This document shows, piece after piece, positions 1 through 7,694 of a stretch of DNA of 37,447 nucleotides. The stretch spans positions 1 through 37,447 of the forward strand of contig RZYO01000015.1 of NCBI GenBank assembly GCA_009930325.1, read 5' to 3'. A model generated the notes under the pieces. It saw nothing but the letters and a program-made list of their open reading frames with translations, was not told the origin of the DNA and did not search any database. The stretch comes from Spirochaetia bacterium (GTDB lineage Bacteria > Spirochaetota > Spirochaetia > Sphaerochaetales > Sphaerochaetaceae). A program made the translations under genes and the position numbers. How positions within the stretch are numbered: the stretch's first letter is position 1; each line of letters begins with the position of its first letter.

Positions 1-2
1 GG

Positions 3-128
3 CTTTGTGTAAATAAAAAAATATTTCTTGCCATATTTATAATGTTGTCTTATCATATAGATACTAAAGATTATGTCTTTGTGTTTCGTAATGGAACAGA
101 AATGGAATTCTATAAGGTAATCTTATAG
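3..128 (+). CDS. C-terminal tail of an unknown protein (partial)
   Basis: The frame is open from base 3 to a TAG at 126-128, giving about 41 residues ending in ...FYKVIL. A rho-independent-type hairpin follows about 35 bases later. This fits the end of a gene that begins outside the window. The residues match no family I know. The open stretch is short and could be chance in AT-rich DNA. Confidence 0.3.
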   Translation, partial: LCVNKKIFLAIFIMLSYHIDTKDYVFVFRNGTEMEFYKVIL

Positions 129-163
129 CAAGTTAGGTCTCCAAATAGTTAACATATTCCATT

Positions 164-196
164 GGGGAGAGTTGTTGAGGACTCTCCCCTTATTTA
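164..196 (+). terminator. Hairpin terminator upstream of aspartate kinase
   Basis: A perfect 9-bp stem, GGGGAGAGT (164-172) and ACTCTCCCC (181-189), encloses an 8-base loop and is followed by TTATTTAT. It is GC-rich against a very AT-rich background. It probably ends the upstream transcript, although its place in front of lysC leaves room for a leader or attenuator role. Confidence 0.6.
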
Positions 197-262
197 TGTC
201 TTTATCTTGATGAAAATTAAAACAATATGTATAGTGAATCAAATATTATTAAGGAAAAAGTT

Positions 263-1564
263 ATGATTGTTTGTAAATTTGGTGGTAGCTCTGTTGCTAG
301 TGCTCAGCAATTAGAGAAAGTTAAAGCAATTATTGATTCAGATTCAAGACGTCAAGTAATTGTTGTTTCGGCTCCAGGAAAAAGAGATAGTTCTGATATA
401 AAAGTAACAGATTTATTATATTCCTGTTGTAGAGAAGTGAAGGAAAGTGGTTCTTGTGAAACCTCTTTTACAAAAATTGAAAATAGATTCATTGAAATTC
501 TTGAAGATTTATCTTTAGAAACAGATTCAATGAGAAAAGCTTTGGCAGAAGTTAAAAAAAATATTGATAATAATGCTGGAGAGAATTATGCAGCTTCAAG
601 GGGCGAATATTTAAATGCTATAGTAATCGCTCAATATTTAGGCTTTGAATTTGTTGATGCGGCAGAATTAGTTGTTATTAATGAAAATGGTACAATTAAT
701 GAAGAAACTTGGGAACTAATTGATAAGAAATTAGATAAAAGTAAAAAATATTTAATTCCAGGATTCTATGGAAGAAATAAAAACAATGTTGTAACCACTT
801 TTTCAAGAGGTGGCTCTGATATTAGTGGTGCTATATTTGCAAAAGCAATGAATGCTGAAGTATATGAAAACTGGACTGATGTAGCAGGTTGCTATAATGC
901 TGATCCAAGGTATATTGATGCAGCTTATCCTATTGAAACTATGACCTATAAAGAAGTTAGAGAGTTAGCTGCTTTTGGGGCTAGTGTTTTCCATTCTGAT
1001 GCTATTGCACCTGTAATGGAAGTTGGAATTCCAATAAATATTAAAAATACAAATGATATTAATGCTTGTGGTACAATGATAGTATCAGAGAAAAATGAAA
1101 ATGGACCAGTTGGTGTTTCTCAAATTGGTACTTATACAAAATTAACATGTAGAAAATTAATGTTATATAAAGAACCTGGGATGATTAATTTAATTCATAC
1201 TGTTTTAAGAACATATGGTATTAATCCTTTGTTCTCAACACAGGGTGTAGATACTTTTTCTTTGGTCTTTGATAAAACTTCAATAAGTGAGAAAAATCTT
1301 AGTTCCTTAAAAACTAGAATGCTTGAAGAATTTAAATTTGATAATATTGATTTAGAAAATGATTTAGCTATTGTTGGTGTTGTTGGACAACAAATAAATG
1401 ATGACCTTTTATATTTTAAGAAAAGCATAGACGCTTTATATGAAAATGGAATCATGATTTATCAAAGCGTAACTGGATCAAGTTCTCTTTCTTTTTTTGC
1501 TTTAGTAAAAGATATAGAAGCAAAAAAAGCAGTACAAGTAATTTTTAATTCTTTATTTTTATAA
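263..1564 (+). CDS. lysC: Aspartate kinase
   Basis: Aspartate kinase phosphorylates L-aspartate with ATP, the first committed step toward lysine/diaminopimelate, threonine and methionine. The protein begins MIVCKFGGSSV, the classic KFGGSS nucleotide/substrate motif of the amino-acid kinase fold. The central part has the SRGGSDISGA-type Gly-rich motif and the ENWTDVAGCYNADPR motif, and two ACT-like regulatory domains follow in the last ~140 residues. I chose the ATG at 263 because AAGGA lies just upstream and family proteins start at this point; an in-frame ATG at 227 would add 12 unusual residues. The length of 433 aa is normal for a monofunctional enzyme without a homoserine dehydrogenase domain. 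It appears monocistronic, between two hairpin terminators. No lysine riboswitch is visible upstream, so regulation is more likely allosteric through the ACT domains. Confidence 0.93.
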   Translation: MIVCKFGGSSVASAQQLEKVKAIIDSDSRRQVIVVSAPGKRDSSDIKVTDLLYSCCREVKESGSCETSFTKIENRFIEILEDLSLETDSMRKALAEVKKNIDNNAGENYAASRGEYLNAIVIAQYLGFEFVDAAELVVINENGTINEETWELIDKKLDKSKKYLIPGFYGRNKNNVVTTFSRGGSDISGAIFAKAMNAEVYENWTDVAGCYNADPRYIDAAYPIETMTYKEVRELAAFGASVFHSDAIAPVMEVGIPINIKNTNDINACGTMIVSEKNENGPVGVSQIGTYTKLTCRKLMLYKEPGMINLIHTVLRTYGINPLFSTQGVDTFSLVFDKTSISEKNLSSLKTRMLEEFKFDNIDLENDLAIVGVVGQQINDDLLYFKKSIDALYENGIMIYQSVTGSSSLSFFALVKDIEAKKAVQVIFNSLFL

Positions 1565-1584
1565 GAGACAATATAATAACCCAA

Positions 1585-1617
1585 TAAAAAAGGCTGTTCA
1601 TTGAACAGCCTTTTTTT
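1585..1617. terminator. Bidirectional terminator between lysC and ugpC
   Basis: GGCTGTTC (1592-1599) and GAACAGCC (1603-1610) pair around a 3-base loop. The stem is flanked by an A run on the left and seven Ts on the right, so it can terminate both convergent genes. Confidence 0.9.
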
Positions 1618-1631
1618 GTGAAACAATTAAA

Positions 1632-2726
1632 TTAGTTAATTGCTAATTCGCTTTCCATGTCAAAGAATTTAGCTTTTTCCATTAATGCGATAAGAGCAAC
1701 TTTTTGATCAGGTTTTACTTCAAATTCAGGAGCAATTTTACCAATTACTTGTGCTTTGGAAGTAGAAACATAAACGTGAGTTTCACTACCTAATGGTTCA
1801 ACAACTGATACACTACCAACTAAAGTCTTACCATCAATTGCTTTTTCACTATATTGAACATCTTCTGGACGAATACCAAAAGTAACTGTTTTTCCAACAT
1901 AGCTCTTTAATAATTTAGCTTGTTCTGGAAGAACTTGAAGTTTAAAGGTACCTTCGTTAACATAAATATTATCGCCTTCAGCTTCAACTTTTGTTTCTAA
2001 GAAGTTCATTGGTGGAGAACCGATGAATCCAGCTACAAATTTATTAACTGGTGAGTTGTACAATTCTAATGGTTTACCAATTTGTTGAATAACACCAAAT
2101 TTCATTACAACAATTTTATCAGCCATAGTTAATGCTTCAACTTGGTCGTGAGTAACATAAATCATTGTTGCTTGTAATCTGTGGTGTAATGCAGAAATTT
2201 CAGCTCTCATTTGTACACGTAACTTAGCATCAAGGTTTGATAAAGGTTCATCAAAAAGGAATACTTTTGGTTGACGAACAATAGCACGTCCAACAGCAAC
2301 ACGTTGTCTTTGACCACCAGATAAAGCTTTTGGCTTTCTATCTAATAATTCTTCAATGTCAAGGATTTTTGCTGCTTCACGAACTCTTTGATCAATTTCA
2401 GCTTTGTCAAATTTACGAATTTTTAGACCAAATGCCATGTTATCGTAAACTGTCATGTGAGGGTAAAGTGCATAGTTTTGGAATACCATTGCGATATCTC
2501 TATCTTTTGGTGGAACATCATTAACTAATTTATCATCAATTAATAATTCTCCAGAAGTAATGTCTTCTAAACCAGCTACCATTCTTAGAGTGGTTGATTT
2601 ACCACATCCGGAAGGTCCAACAAGGACCACAAACTCTCTGTCTTCGATATCAATGTTAACGTTATCAACAGCTTTAACATTTCCATCGTAAATTTTACAG
2701 ATGTTTTTTAGATTTACAGTTGCCAT
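1632..2726 (-). CDS. ugpC: Sugar ABC transporter ATP-binding protein, UgpC/MsmK family
   Basis: This is the cytoplasmic ATPase of carbohydrate ABC importers (CUT1 type). Visible motifs, in order, are Walker A GPSGCGKST (about residues 37-45), a Q-loop in VFQNYALYPHMT, the signature LSGGQRQR, Walker B VFLFDEPLSNLDA, and the H-loop in IYVTHDQ. A C-terminal TOBE/OB regulatory region of about 120 residues contains FGIRPEDV. The 364-aa length is normal. No permease or binding-protein genes adjoin it, so it is probably a shared ATPase that energises several sugar importers, as known for MsmK/MsmX. GGAG lies just before the ATG, and a good sigma70-type promoter precedes it at 2758-2786. The exact sugars cannot be deduced. 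Confidence 0.93.
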   Translation of the reverse strand: MATVNLKNICKIYDGNVKAVDNVNIDIEDREFVVLVGPSGCGKSTTLRMVAGLEDITSGELLIDDKLVNDVPPKDRDIAMVFQNYALYPHMTVYDNMAFGLKIRKFDKAEIDQRVREAAKILDIEELLDRKPKALSGGQRQRVAVGRAIVRQPKVFLFDEPLSNLDAKLRVQMRAEISALHHRLQATMIYVTHDQVEALTMADKIVVMKFGVIQQIGKPLELYNSPVNKFVAGFIGSPPMNFLETKVEAEGDNIYVNEGTFKLQVLPEQAKLLKSYVGKTVTFGIRPEDVQYSEKAIDGKTLVGSVSVVEPLGSETHVYVSTSKAQVIGKIAPEFEVKPDQKVALIALMEKAKFFDMESELAIN

Positions 2727-2757
2727 AATTAGCTCCTATATTTATTTTATTTGTTCT

Positions 2758-2786
2758 AGAATAACCGTTAAATCTAAATATGTCAA
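2758..2786 (-). promoter_or_regulatory. Sigma70-type promoter of the ugpC-like gene
   Basis: On the minus strand TTGACA (2786-2781) is followed after exactly 17 bases by TATTCT (2763-2758), about 32 bases upstream of the ATG. This is one of the clearest housekeeping promoters in the window. Confidence 0.7.
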
Positions 2787-2787
2787 A

Positions 2788-2823
2788 CAAAAAACCATTG
2801 AGGTCTTGTTGAAAATGGCCTTT
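2788..2823 (-). terminator. Probable terminator of the kinase/activator operon
   Basis: Reading the minus strand downstream of the histidine kinase stop, CCATT and AATGG (2818-2814 and 2799-2795) pair around a loop. Flanking AAA and TTTTTT runs extend the stem beyond a two-base bulge. It ends immediately before the ugpC -35 box. The stem is weak but correctly placed. Confidence 0.45.
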
Positions 2824-2844
2824 ATTAAGCATTAAAATAAATGA

Positions 2845-4686
2845 TTAATTATCAATTGTTAATAATTCTGAAATTATTGGGAAGGTTATCTTTATAACAC
2901 AACCTTTTTTATCAACTCTATTATTTATTGAAATAGTTCCTTCATATTTTGTTATAATTCCATAAACTAATGATAACCCGAGTCCAGTATTTGAGCCGTT
3001 ATTTGATTTTGTTGAAAAGAAAGGTGTGAAGTAATCCTTGCTTTCATCTATTCCTTCTCCTGTGTCTTTAACTTGGATTTCAATACTTTGTATTCCATAT
3101 AGTTCTATTTGATTAATTATAATTTCAATTTCACCATCTTTTTTAATTGATTCAAAGCTATTTTTAATAATATTTAAAATAGCTTGTTTTAGCTCATTTT
3201 CATTTATATAAGCATAGTTGTTTAAGCTTAATTCTTTGAAAATTATTTTAATATTTTTTAATTTTGCGTTTAACTTTAGTAAATCTATCATTTCATTTAT
3301 TAAATCATTAATGTTAGTATTTTCTGGAGTTACTTTTTCTAAATTCGAAAAGTTTTGGAGATTGCTAACTATTTTTGTAATATAATTTACTTGTTTGGAA
3401 AGTTTGTTAACTATTGAAATTAATTCGGGATCATTATATTTGAATTTAATATTAGTTAGATAGTTACTTATAATTTCCAAGGGGTTATTAATTTCATGAG
3501 CTACTCCAGCAGATAAAAGACCAACAGAAGATAATTTTTCTGATAATTGATTGTTTTGTTGAAGGGAGTCATATTCTGTAATATCGTAGAAAATAAACAT
3601 AGCTCCAATTTTTTCATTATTATCATAAATTGGTGAATAGTGTGCATTAAATATTCCATGTATATTATTAATGCATATAGATAAATGGAATATTGTATTT
3701 TCATCAAAGAGATTTAATTGGTTTAATAAAATATTTTTAGTTGTTGGACTTGTTTTTTCAAATAATTCTAGACCTGATTTCTCTAAAAAAAGAGAAGGAC
3801 TTATTTTAAATGAATTTATAAAATATTTATTAATTAATTTTAATATTCCTTCATTATTCAAAATAATTAAATTTATTGGAAGATTTTCTAAAATAGCTTC
3901 ATTATATTTGATTAAATGATAAAAAGAGTCTACTTGAGGTTGATAAACAGGAGCTTCAGAGAATTGAGTATATGCCATTTTGATGATTTGCATTTTTCCA
4001 ACACTTTGAATATTTTCAGTTAAAATGTTTTTACCGTGCCTAATTATAGAAACTTTATCAGCAATATCATAAACCCAATCGATTTTATGAGTCATTATAA
4101 TAATTGAGCACCCTTTTTCTCTGAGAGATGATAAGATTTTCTTTAATTTTGAATAGTATTCAACAGAAATTTTATCTAGCGATTCGTCGAGAATTAATAC
4201 TCTAGGATTGTTCTTTATTTTTGCTAAAATTGATATTAATGCTTTTTCAGAAAGAGTTAAATTTTTTGTTACTTTCGAGACATCAAGGTTAAAACCTAAA
4301 TTTAAAAGATATTCATTAGCAATTTCTTGAATTCTTTTTTTTAAGTTAAGTGAAAAAAAAGGTGATTTTTTATCACAATAAAATAAATTCTCTGCAACTG
4401 TAAAATATGGGTTTAATAATAATTGTTGATGAACAAATTCTATCCCTTTCGACATTGCTACTTTTGGCTTTAAATAATTATATGAAGAATTATCGATAAT
4501 TAATTTGCCTAAAGTCGGTTTTAGTAAACCACAAAGGATTAAACCAAGGCTTGATTTTCCAGCTCCATGCTCTCCAATTAATGCGTGTATACTACCTTTT
4601 TTGAAACTAATGCTTGCATTATCTAAAGCTTTTACTTCACTATAATTTAATGAAATATTCTCCATTTCAACAATATTTTCATTCAT
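2845..4686 (-). CDS. Fusion: ABC ATPase domain + PAS + sensor histidine kinase
   Basis: A 613-aa protein with no membrane segments. Residues 1-235 are an ABC ATPase resembling the first half of RbsA/NupO-type ATPases: Walker A GEHGAGKSS (~38-46), Q-loop VHQQ, Walker B VLILDES with the catalytic Glu, and H-loop MTHK (~200). The signature is degenerate: LTLSEKA replaces LSGGQ or the LTVGEQQ seen in the neighbouring transporter ATPase. Residues ~260-375 look like a PAS domain, followed by a HisKA domain with phospho-acceptor AHEINNP (His ~397). An NtrB-like ATPase has the N box (NIIKNSFES), DTGEGID, and the F/G2 boxes FTPFFSTK and TGLGLSL. It overlaps the upstream response regulator by 8 bases and surely phosphorylates it. 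The start is ATG 4686; a GTG at 4689 is possible. I infer that the ABC domain senses nucleotide or docks on a transporter permease. The exact role is unknown. Confidence 0.88.
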   Translation of the reverse strand: MNENIVEMENISLNYSEVKALDNASISFKKGSIHALIGEHGAGKSSLGLILCGLLKPTLGKLIIDNSSYNYLKPKVAMSKGIEFVHQQLLLNPYFTVAENLFYCDKKSPFFSLNLKKRIQEIANEYLLNLGFNLDVSKVTKNLTLSEKALISILAKIKNNPRVLILDESLDKISVEYYSKLKKILSSLREKGCSIIIMTHKIDWVYDIADKVSIIRHGKNILTENIQSVGKMQIIKMAYTQFSEAPVYQPQVDSFYHLIKYNEAILENLPINLIILNNEGILKLINKYFINSFKISPSLFLEKSGLELFEKTSPTTKNILLNQLNLFDENTIFHLSICINNIHGIFNAHYSPIYDNNEKIGAMFIFYDITEYDSLQQNNQLSEKLSSVGLLSAGVAHEINNPLEIISNYLTNIKFKYNDPELISIVNKLSKQVNYITKIVSNLQNFSNLEKVTPENTNINDLINEMIDLLKLNAKLKNIKIIFKELSLNNYAYINENELKQAILNIIKNSFESIKKDGEIEIIINQIELYGIQSIEIQVKDTGEGIDESKDYFTPFFSTKSNNGSNTGLGLSLVYGIITKYEGTISINNRVDKKGCVIKITFPIISELLTIDN

Positions 4687-6013
4687 CACTATTTATTCCA
4701 TATTTTTTTAATTTTAAATATAAAGTGTTTCTACTCATATTTAAGAATTTAGCAGTTTCTGATTTATTATTTTTATTTCTTATTAATACTTTTTTAATTA
4801 GTTCTTTTTCTCTTTGTTGAATTATACTTAAAGAACTTAAATTTTTTGAACCATATAATTCAAAACTAGGGGGAAGATCTTCAATCTGAATTTTATTATC
4901 TTGAGATATTGTAGTTGCATAAAGAAGAGCATTTTTTAATTCTCTAATATTTCCAGGCCATTTATAATCTATAAAAACCCGTTTTACTTCTTCAGATATT
5001 TTTTTCTTAGGCATTTTTGTGTTATTGCTTATTTCTGTTAATAAAATATCAATTAAGTCATCTAAATCATCTTTTCGATTTCTTAATGCAGGTATTTTTA
5101 AAAGGCCACCATTTAACCGATAAAATAAATCCTCTCTAAAAGTTTTTTCTTCTACCATTTGAATTAAATTTTTATTAGTTGCTGCAATAAATCTTACGTC
5201 TATTTTTTTTGTTGTTTTACCTCCAATTCTTCTAATTTCTTGGTTTTGAATAACTCTAAGAATTTTTGCTTGGAGTGTGGTTGGCATATCTCCAATTTCA
5301 TCTAGAAGTAGGGTTCCTTTGTTTGCTTGTTCAAAAACTCCTATATAATCGGATTCAGCTCCTGTATAAGCTCCTTTTTCATGTCCAAATAATTCATTAT
5401 CTAATAAGGCCTCTGGGAACGCAGCACAATTTATTTTTACAAACTTTTCTGAAATCCTATTAGAATTTTTATAAATATAATCAGCAAGTAATTCTTTTCC
5501 ACTTCCATTTTCTCCAATTATTAATATTGAAATATCTGAAATAGCTAATTTTTTTGCTGTATTTAGTACATTGGAAAATTCATAATTTTTGCTTGCTAAG
5601 ATTGGACTTTCATCTTTGATTTTTTCTATTAATTTTTTATTCTCTTCTTTATATTTTAAATTTTCAGTAGCAGAATCAATTCTTGTACAAAGTGTATTGA
5701 AATCGATAGGTTTTTTTACAAAATCAAAAGCGCCTAATTTCATAGCTTTTACTGCAGCTTCAACTGTTGCATATCCCGTTATCATTATTATAGGGATGTT
5801 TGAATATTGTTTTTTTATTTTTTCTAAAGTTTCAACTCCATTTTCTTCTCCTAATCTTACATCAAGAAGGATTACACATATTTGCTCTTTTTTTAAAACA
5901 TCAAAAGCTTCTTTTGTATTTCTTGCATAAAAAAGTAAATGACCAACATAAGAAAAGTTGTCTTTTAATACTTCGAATAATTGCTGATTATCATCAATTA
6001 ATAAGATGTGCAC
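4679..6013 (-). CDS. NtrC-family sigma54-dependent response regulator
   Basis: A 444-aa activator of RNA polymerase-sigma54. Residues 1-115 form a receiver domain with acidic pocket D7/D8, phospho-acceptor D51 (VILLDVRLG), T79 and K101. Residues ~138-370 form the AAA+ domain: Walker A GENGSGKE (167-174), sigma54 contact loop GAYTGA (214-219, Tyr in place of the usual Phe), Walker B LLLDEIGD (235-242), arginine-finger region FREDLFYRL, and sensor II WPGNIREL. The C-terminus (~397-444) is a Fis-type helix-turn-helix ending ...SRNTLYLKLKKYGI. It is first in an operon with the ABC-kinase fusion and divergent from a transporter operon that has a strong sigma54 promoter. The likely role is to activate that transporter from the repeated boxes at 6039-6097. 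Self-repression is also plausible because one box covers its own promoter. Confidence 0.93.
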   Translation of the reverse strand: MHILLIDDNQQLFEVLKDNFSYVGHLLFYARNTKEAFDVLKKEQICVILLDVRLGEENGVETLEKIKKQYSNIPIIMITGYATVEAAVKAMKLGAFDFVKKPIDFNTLCTRIDSATENLKYKEENKKLIEKIKDESPILASKNYEFSNVLNTAKKLAISDISILIIGENGSGKELLADYIYKNSNRISEKFVKINCAAFPEALLDNELFGHEKGAYTGAESDYIGVFEQANKGTLLLDEIGDMPTTLQAKILRVIQNQEIRRIGGKTTKKIDVRFIAATNKNLIQMVEEKTFREDLFYRLNGGLLKIPALRNRKDDLDDLIDILLTEISNNTKMPKKKISEEVKRVFIDYKWPGNIRELKNALLYATTISQDNKIQIEDLPPSFELYGSKNLSSLSIIQQREKELIKKVLIRNKNNKSETAKFLNMSRNTLYLKLKKYGINSDE

Positions 6014-6038
6014 TACATAACCTCCATGGTGTCATATT

Positions 6039-6097
6039 ACAATTGTATCTTTTAGGACAATAATGAACACTGTTTGTACTATTTTAGGACAATTGTA
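6039..6097. promoter_or_regulatory. Repeated upstream boxes, candidate NtrC-type enhancer sites
   Basis: The 12-mer TTTTAGGACAAT occurs twice (6050-6061 and 6082-6093), 32 bp apart, about three helical turns. The palindromic 9-mer ACAATTGTA also occurs twice (6039-6047 and 6089-6097), 50 bp apart. They lie roughly 80-140 bp upstream of the sigma54 promoter core, the usual distance for enhancer sites bound by NtrC-family dimers. Binding by the adjacent regulator is inferred. Confidence 0.6.
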
Positions 6098-6120
6098 AAG
6101 CATGTTTTAATTTTTAACAA
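6092..6120 (-). promoter_or_regulatory. Candidate sigma70 promoter of the regulator/kinase operon
   Basis: On the minus strand TTGTTA (6120-6115), a 17-base spacer and TACAAT (6097-6092) face the response-regulator gene, leaving a leader of about 70 bases. The -10 box lies inside the second repeated box, which would allow negative autoregulation by the bound activator. Confidence 0.45.
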
Positions 6121-6177
6121 TATTAAAAATTATTTAATTCATTACAGTATAAAAAATAATTCGATAGTGTATATTAA

Positions 6178-6195
6178 TTGGCATGCTATTTGCAT
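6178..6195 (+). promoter_or_regulatory. Sigma54 (-24/-12) promoter of the BMP/nucleoside transporter operon
   Basis: TTGGCATGCTATTTGCAT matches the sigma54 consensus TTGGCACG-N4-TTGCA at all positions but one. The GG (6180-6181) and GC (6192-6193) are exactly 12 bases apart. Transcription would start near 6205, giving a leader of about 175 bases. It lies in the same intergenic region as a divergent NtrC-family activator gene. Confidence 0.85.
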
Positions 6196-6366
6196 TAATT
6201 TGTTTGTATGAGAGAGAATAATATAATGTAAGAGTATTTTAGATTTATTATGATTTGTAACAAATTTAATTTAGTATAAATATGCATAGTGTCTTTTACT
6301 AAAATAATATTTAATAATAATCATATAATTAGAATAAAAAACATTATATTAATAAATTGATAATAA
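6196..6366 (+). other. AT-rich 5' leader of the transporter operon
   Basis: Between the sigma54 promoter and the ribosome-binding site lie about 170 bases that are almost all A and T. I see no conserved purine or FMN riboswitch core, no strong hairpin and no small gene. Confidence 0.4.
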
Positions 6367-6380
6367 AAGAGGAGTGAGTG

Positions 6381-7394
6381 ATGAAAAAGTTATTAACAAT
6401 TTTATTGGTATCAAGTTTAGCTTTGACTTCTATCTTTGCACAAGGAAAGAGTGAAGAAGCTACTAGCACAAAAGAAAAAGGCATTGGTGATTTAAAGATA
6501 GTATTAATATTACCAGGACCAATTAATGACCAATCTTGGAATGCAACAAACTATGCAGGTCTTGTTGCTTGTAATGACCAATTAGGTACAAAAATGGAAT
6601 ATTTAGAAAATGTTCAAGCTTCAGATTATGAATCAACTTTTAGAAACTATGCTGAAAGAGGTTATGATTTAATAATGGCTGCTGGTACTCAATTTGATGA
6701 TGCTGCAAATAAGATTGCTGGTGAATATCCTGATTCAACATTCTGTGTAGTTAATGGATTCAGAGCAGATTATGCTAATGTATCTCCTATTTTCCCAAAA
6801 GAATATGAAGCAAGTTATATTGCTGCTTTAATTGCAGGTGAAGTTACTAAAAATGGTAAATTTGCAACAATTGGTGGATTTCCAAATGAAGCTATGGAAA
6901 AATTATTAGATGTATATGAATATGTTTCAGTTGAATTGGCTCAAGAAAGAGGAATTAGCAATTCAAGTGCTACTCGTTCTTATGCAAATAGCTGGTCTGA
7001 TATTGCTTTAGGTAAACAAATGGCTGAAACAATGATTGATAATGGTGCTGATACATTGTTTGTTTATGCAAACCAAGTAGGTCTAGGTGCTATTCAAGCA
7101 GCAAAAGAAAAAGGTGTTAAATTTGTTGGTTTCTCAAGTAACCAAAATGATACAGCTCCTGGAACTGTTGTAGCTTCTGTATTATTTAATTTCCAAACTT
7201 TCTATACATGGGCTGTTCAAAAGTACTTTGAAGGCACTTTAGATGGTGGAAAAGTTCATGAAGCAGGCATTAAAGAAAATATCTTTAAACCAATTTATAC
7301 TGATCAAATTAGTGAAAGTGTAAGAGCAAAAATTTCAGCAGGTATCGATTCTGCAGTAGCTGGGAATGTAGATTTCCAATCAATGTTTAAATAA
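6381..7394 (+). CDS. BMP-family periplasmic substrate-binding protein
   Basis: The solute receptor of an ABC importer, 337 aa. A Sec signal peptide (MKKLL..., hydrophobic to about residue 20) ends SIFA before a polar Ser/Glu-rich mature start. There is no lipobox cysteine, so it should be a soluble periplasmic protein rather than a lipoprotein. The BMP/PnrA fold is shown by GPINDQSWN near the mature start, NYAERGYDLIMAAGTQF, and the later GAIQAAKEKGVKFVGF motif. Family members bind purine nucleosides (PnrA/TmpC of Treponema, BmpA) or riboflavin (RfuA). I cannot choose between these ligands. The start is ATG 6381 with AGAGGAG upstream; the GTG at 6378 is less likely. It is the first gene of the sigma54-driven operon, separated from the ATPase gene by a hairpin that would let it be made in excess. 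Confidence 0.92.
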   Translation: MKKLLTILLVSSLALTSIFAQGKSEEATSTKEKGIGDLKIVLILPGPINDQSWNATNYAGLVACNDQLGTKMEYLENVQASDYESTFRNYAERGYDLIMAAGTQFDDAANKIAGEYPDSTFCVVNGFRADYANVSPIFPKEYEASYIAALIAGEVTKNGKFATIGGFPNEAMEKLLDVYEYVSVELAQERGISNSSATRSYANSWSDIALGKQMAETMIDNGADTLFVYANQVGLGAIQAAKEKGVKFVGFSSNQNDTAPGTVVASVLFNFQTFYTWAVQKYFEGTLDGGKVHEAGIKENIFKPIYTDQISESVRAKISAGIDSAVAGNVDFQSMFK

Positions 7395-7408
7395 AAAATT
7401 AGTGATTG

Positions 7409-7450
7409 CACAATATCCTAATAATTATAATATAGTTATAGGATATTGTG
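7409..7450 (+). terminator. Intercistronic hairpin after the binding-protein gene
   Basis: CACAATATCCTA (7409-7420) and TAGGATATTGTG (7439-7450) form a perfect 12-bp stem with an 18-base loop, followed by TTTG and a T-rich tract. It is placed to act as a partial terminator or 3' mRNA stabiliser, giving more binding protein than transporter. Confidence 0.65.
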
Positions 7451-7694
7451 TTTGTTTAATTATATTTAATTTTAGAAATTATTTTTTTTAGGTTATCCTA
7501 ATTAATAAAATTCTAATGAATATAATTAAAAAAAATAAAAAAATATAAAACTAAAAAAATTAAAAAATTTAAAATATAGTTTGTTTATATAATTTGTTTA
7601 TACACTTTATTAATATAGCTTTTTTATTATTTGCAATAAAAGTATAGAAAAAAAATTATATAATTGAACGATATTAATGAGAGGAAGTATTTAA
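7451..7694 (+). other. AT-rich spacer between binding protein and ATPase genes
   Basis: About 244 bases, almost purely A and T, with no gene. It contains a TATAAT at 7659-7664 without a convincing -35 box, so a weak internal promoter for the ATPase/permease genes is possible. The ribosome-binding site GAGGAAG lies at its end (about 7680-7686). Confidence 0.4.

Noticed and set aside
129-262. Lysine riboswitch or attenuator before aspartate kinase
   Set aside because: Only one simple hairpin and no multi-helix lysine-aptamer pattern. The space is too short for the known ~170-base aptamer after the hairpin.
4614-6063. Plus-strand open frames opposite the kinase and activator genes
   Set aside because: They lie wholly within well-supported minus-strand genes, have low-complexity Phe/Leu/Ile composition and no ribosome-binding sites.
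6196-6366. Purine or FMN riboswitch in the leader of the BMP-type operon
   Set aside because: The sequence is almost purely A/T, with none of the conserved purine- or FMN-aptamer elements.
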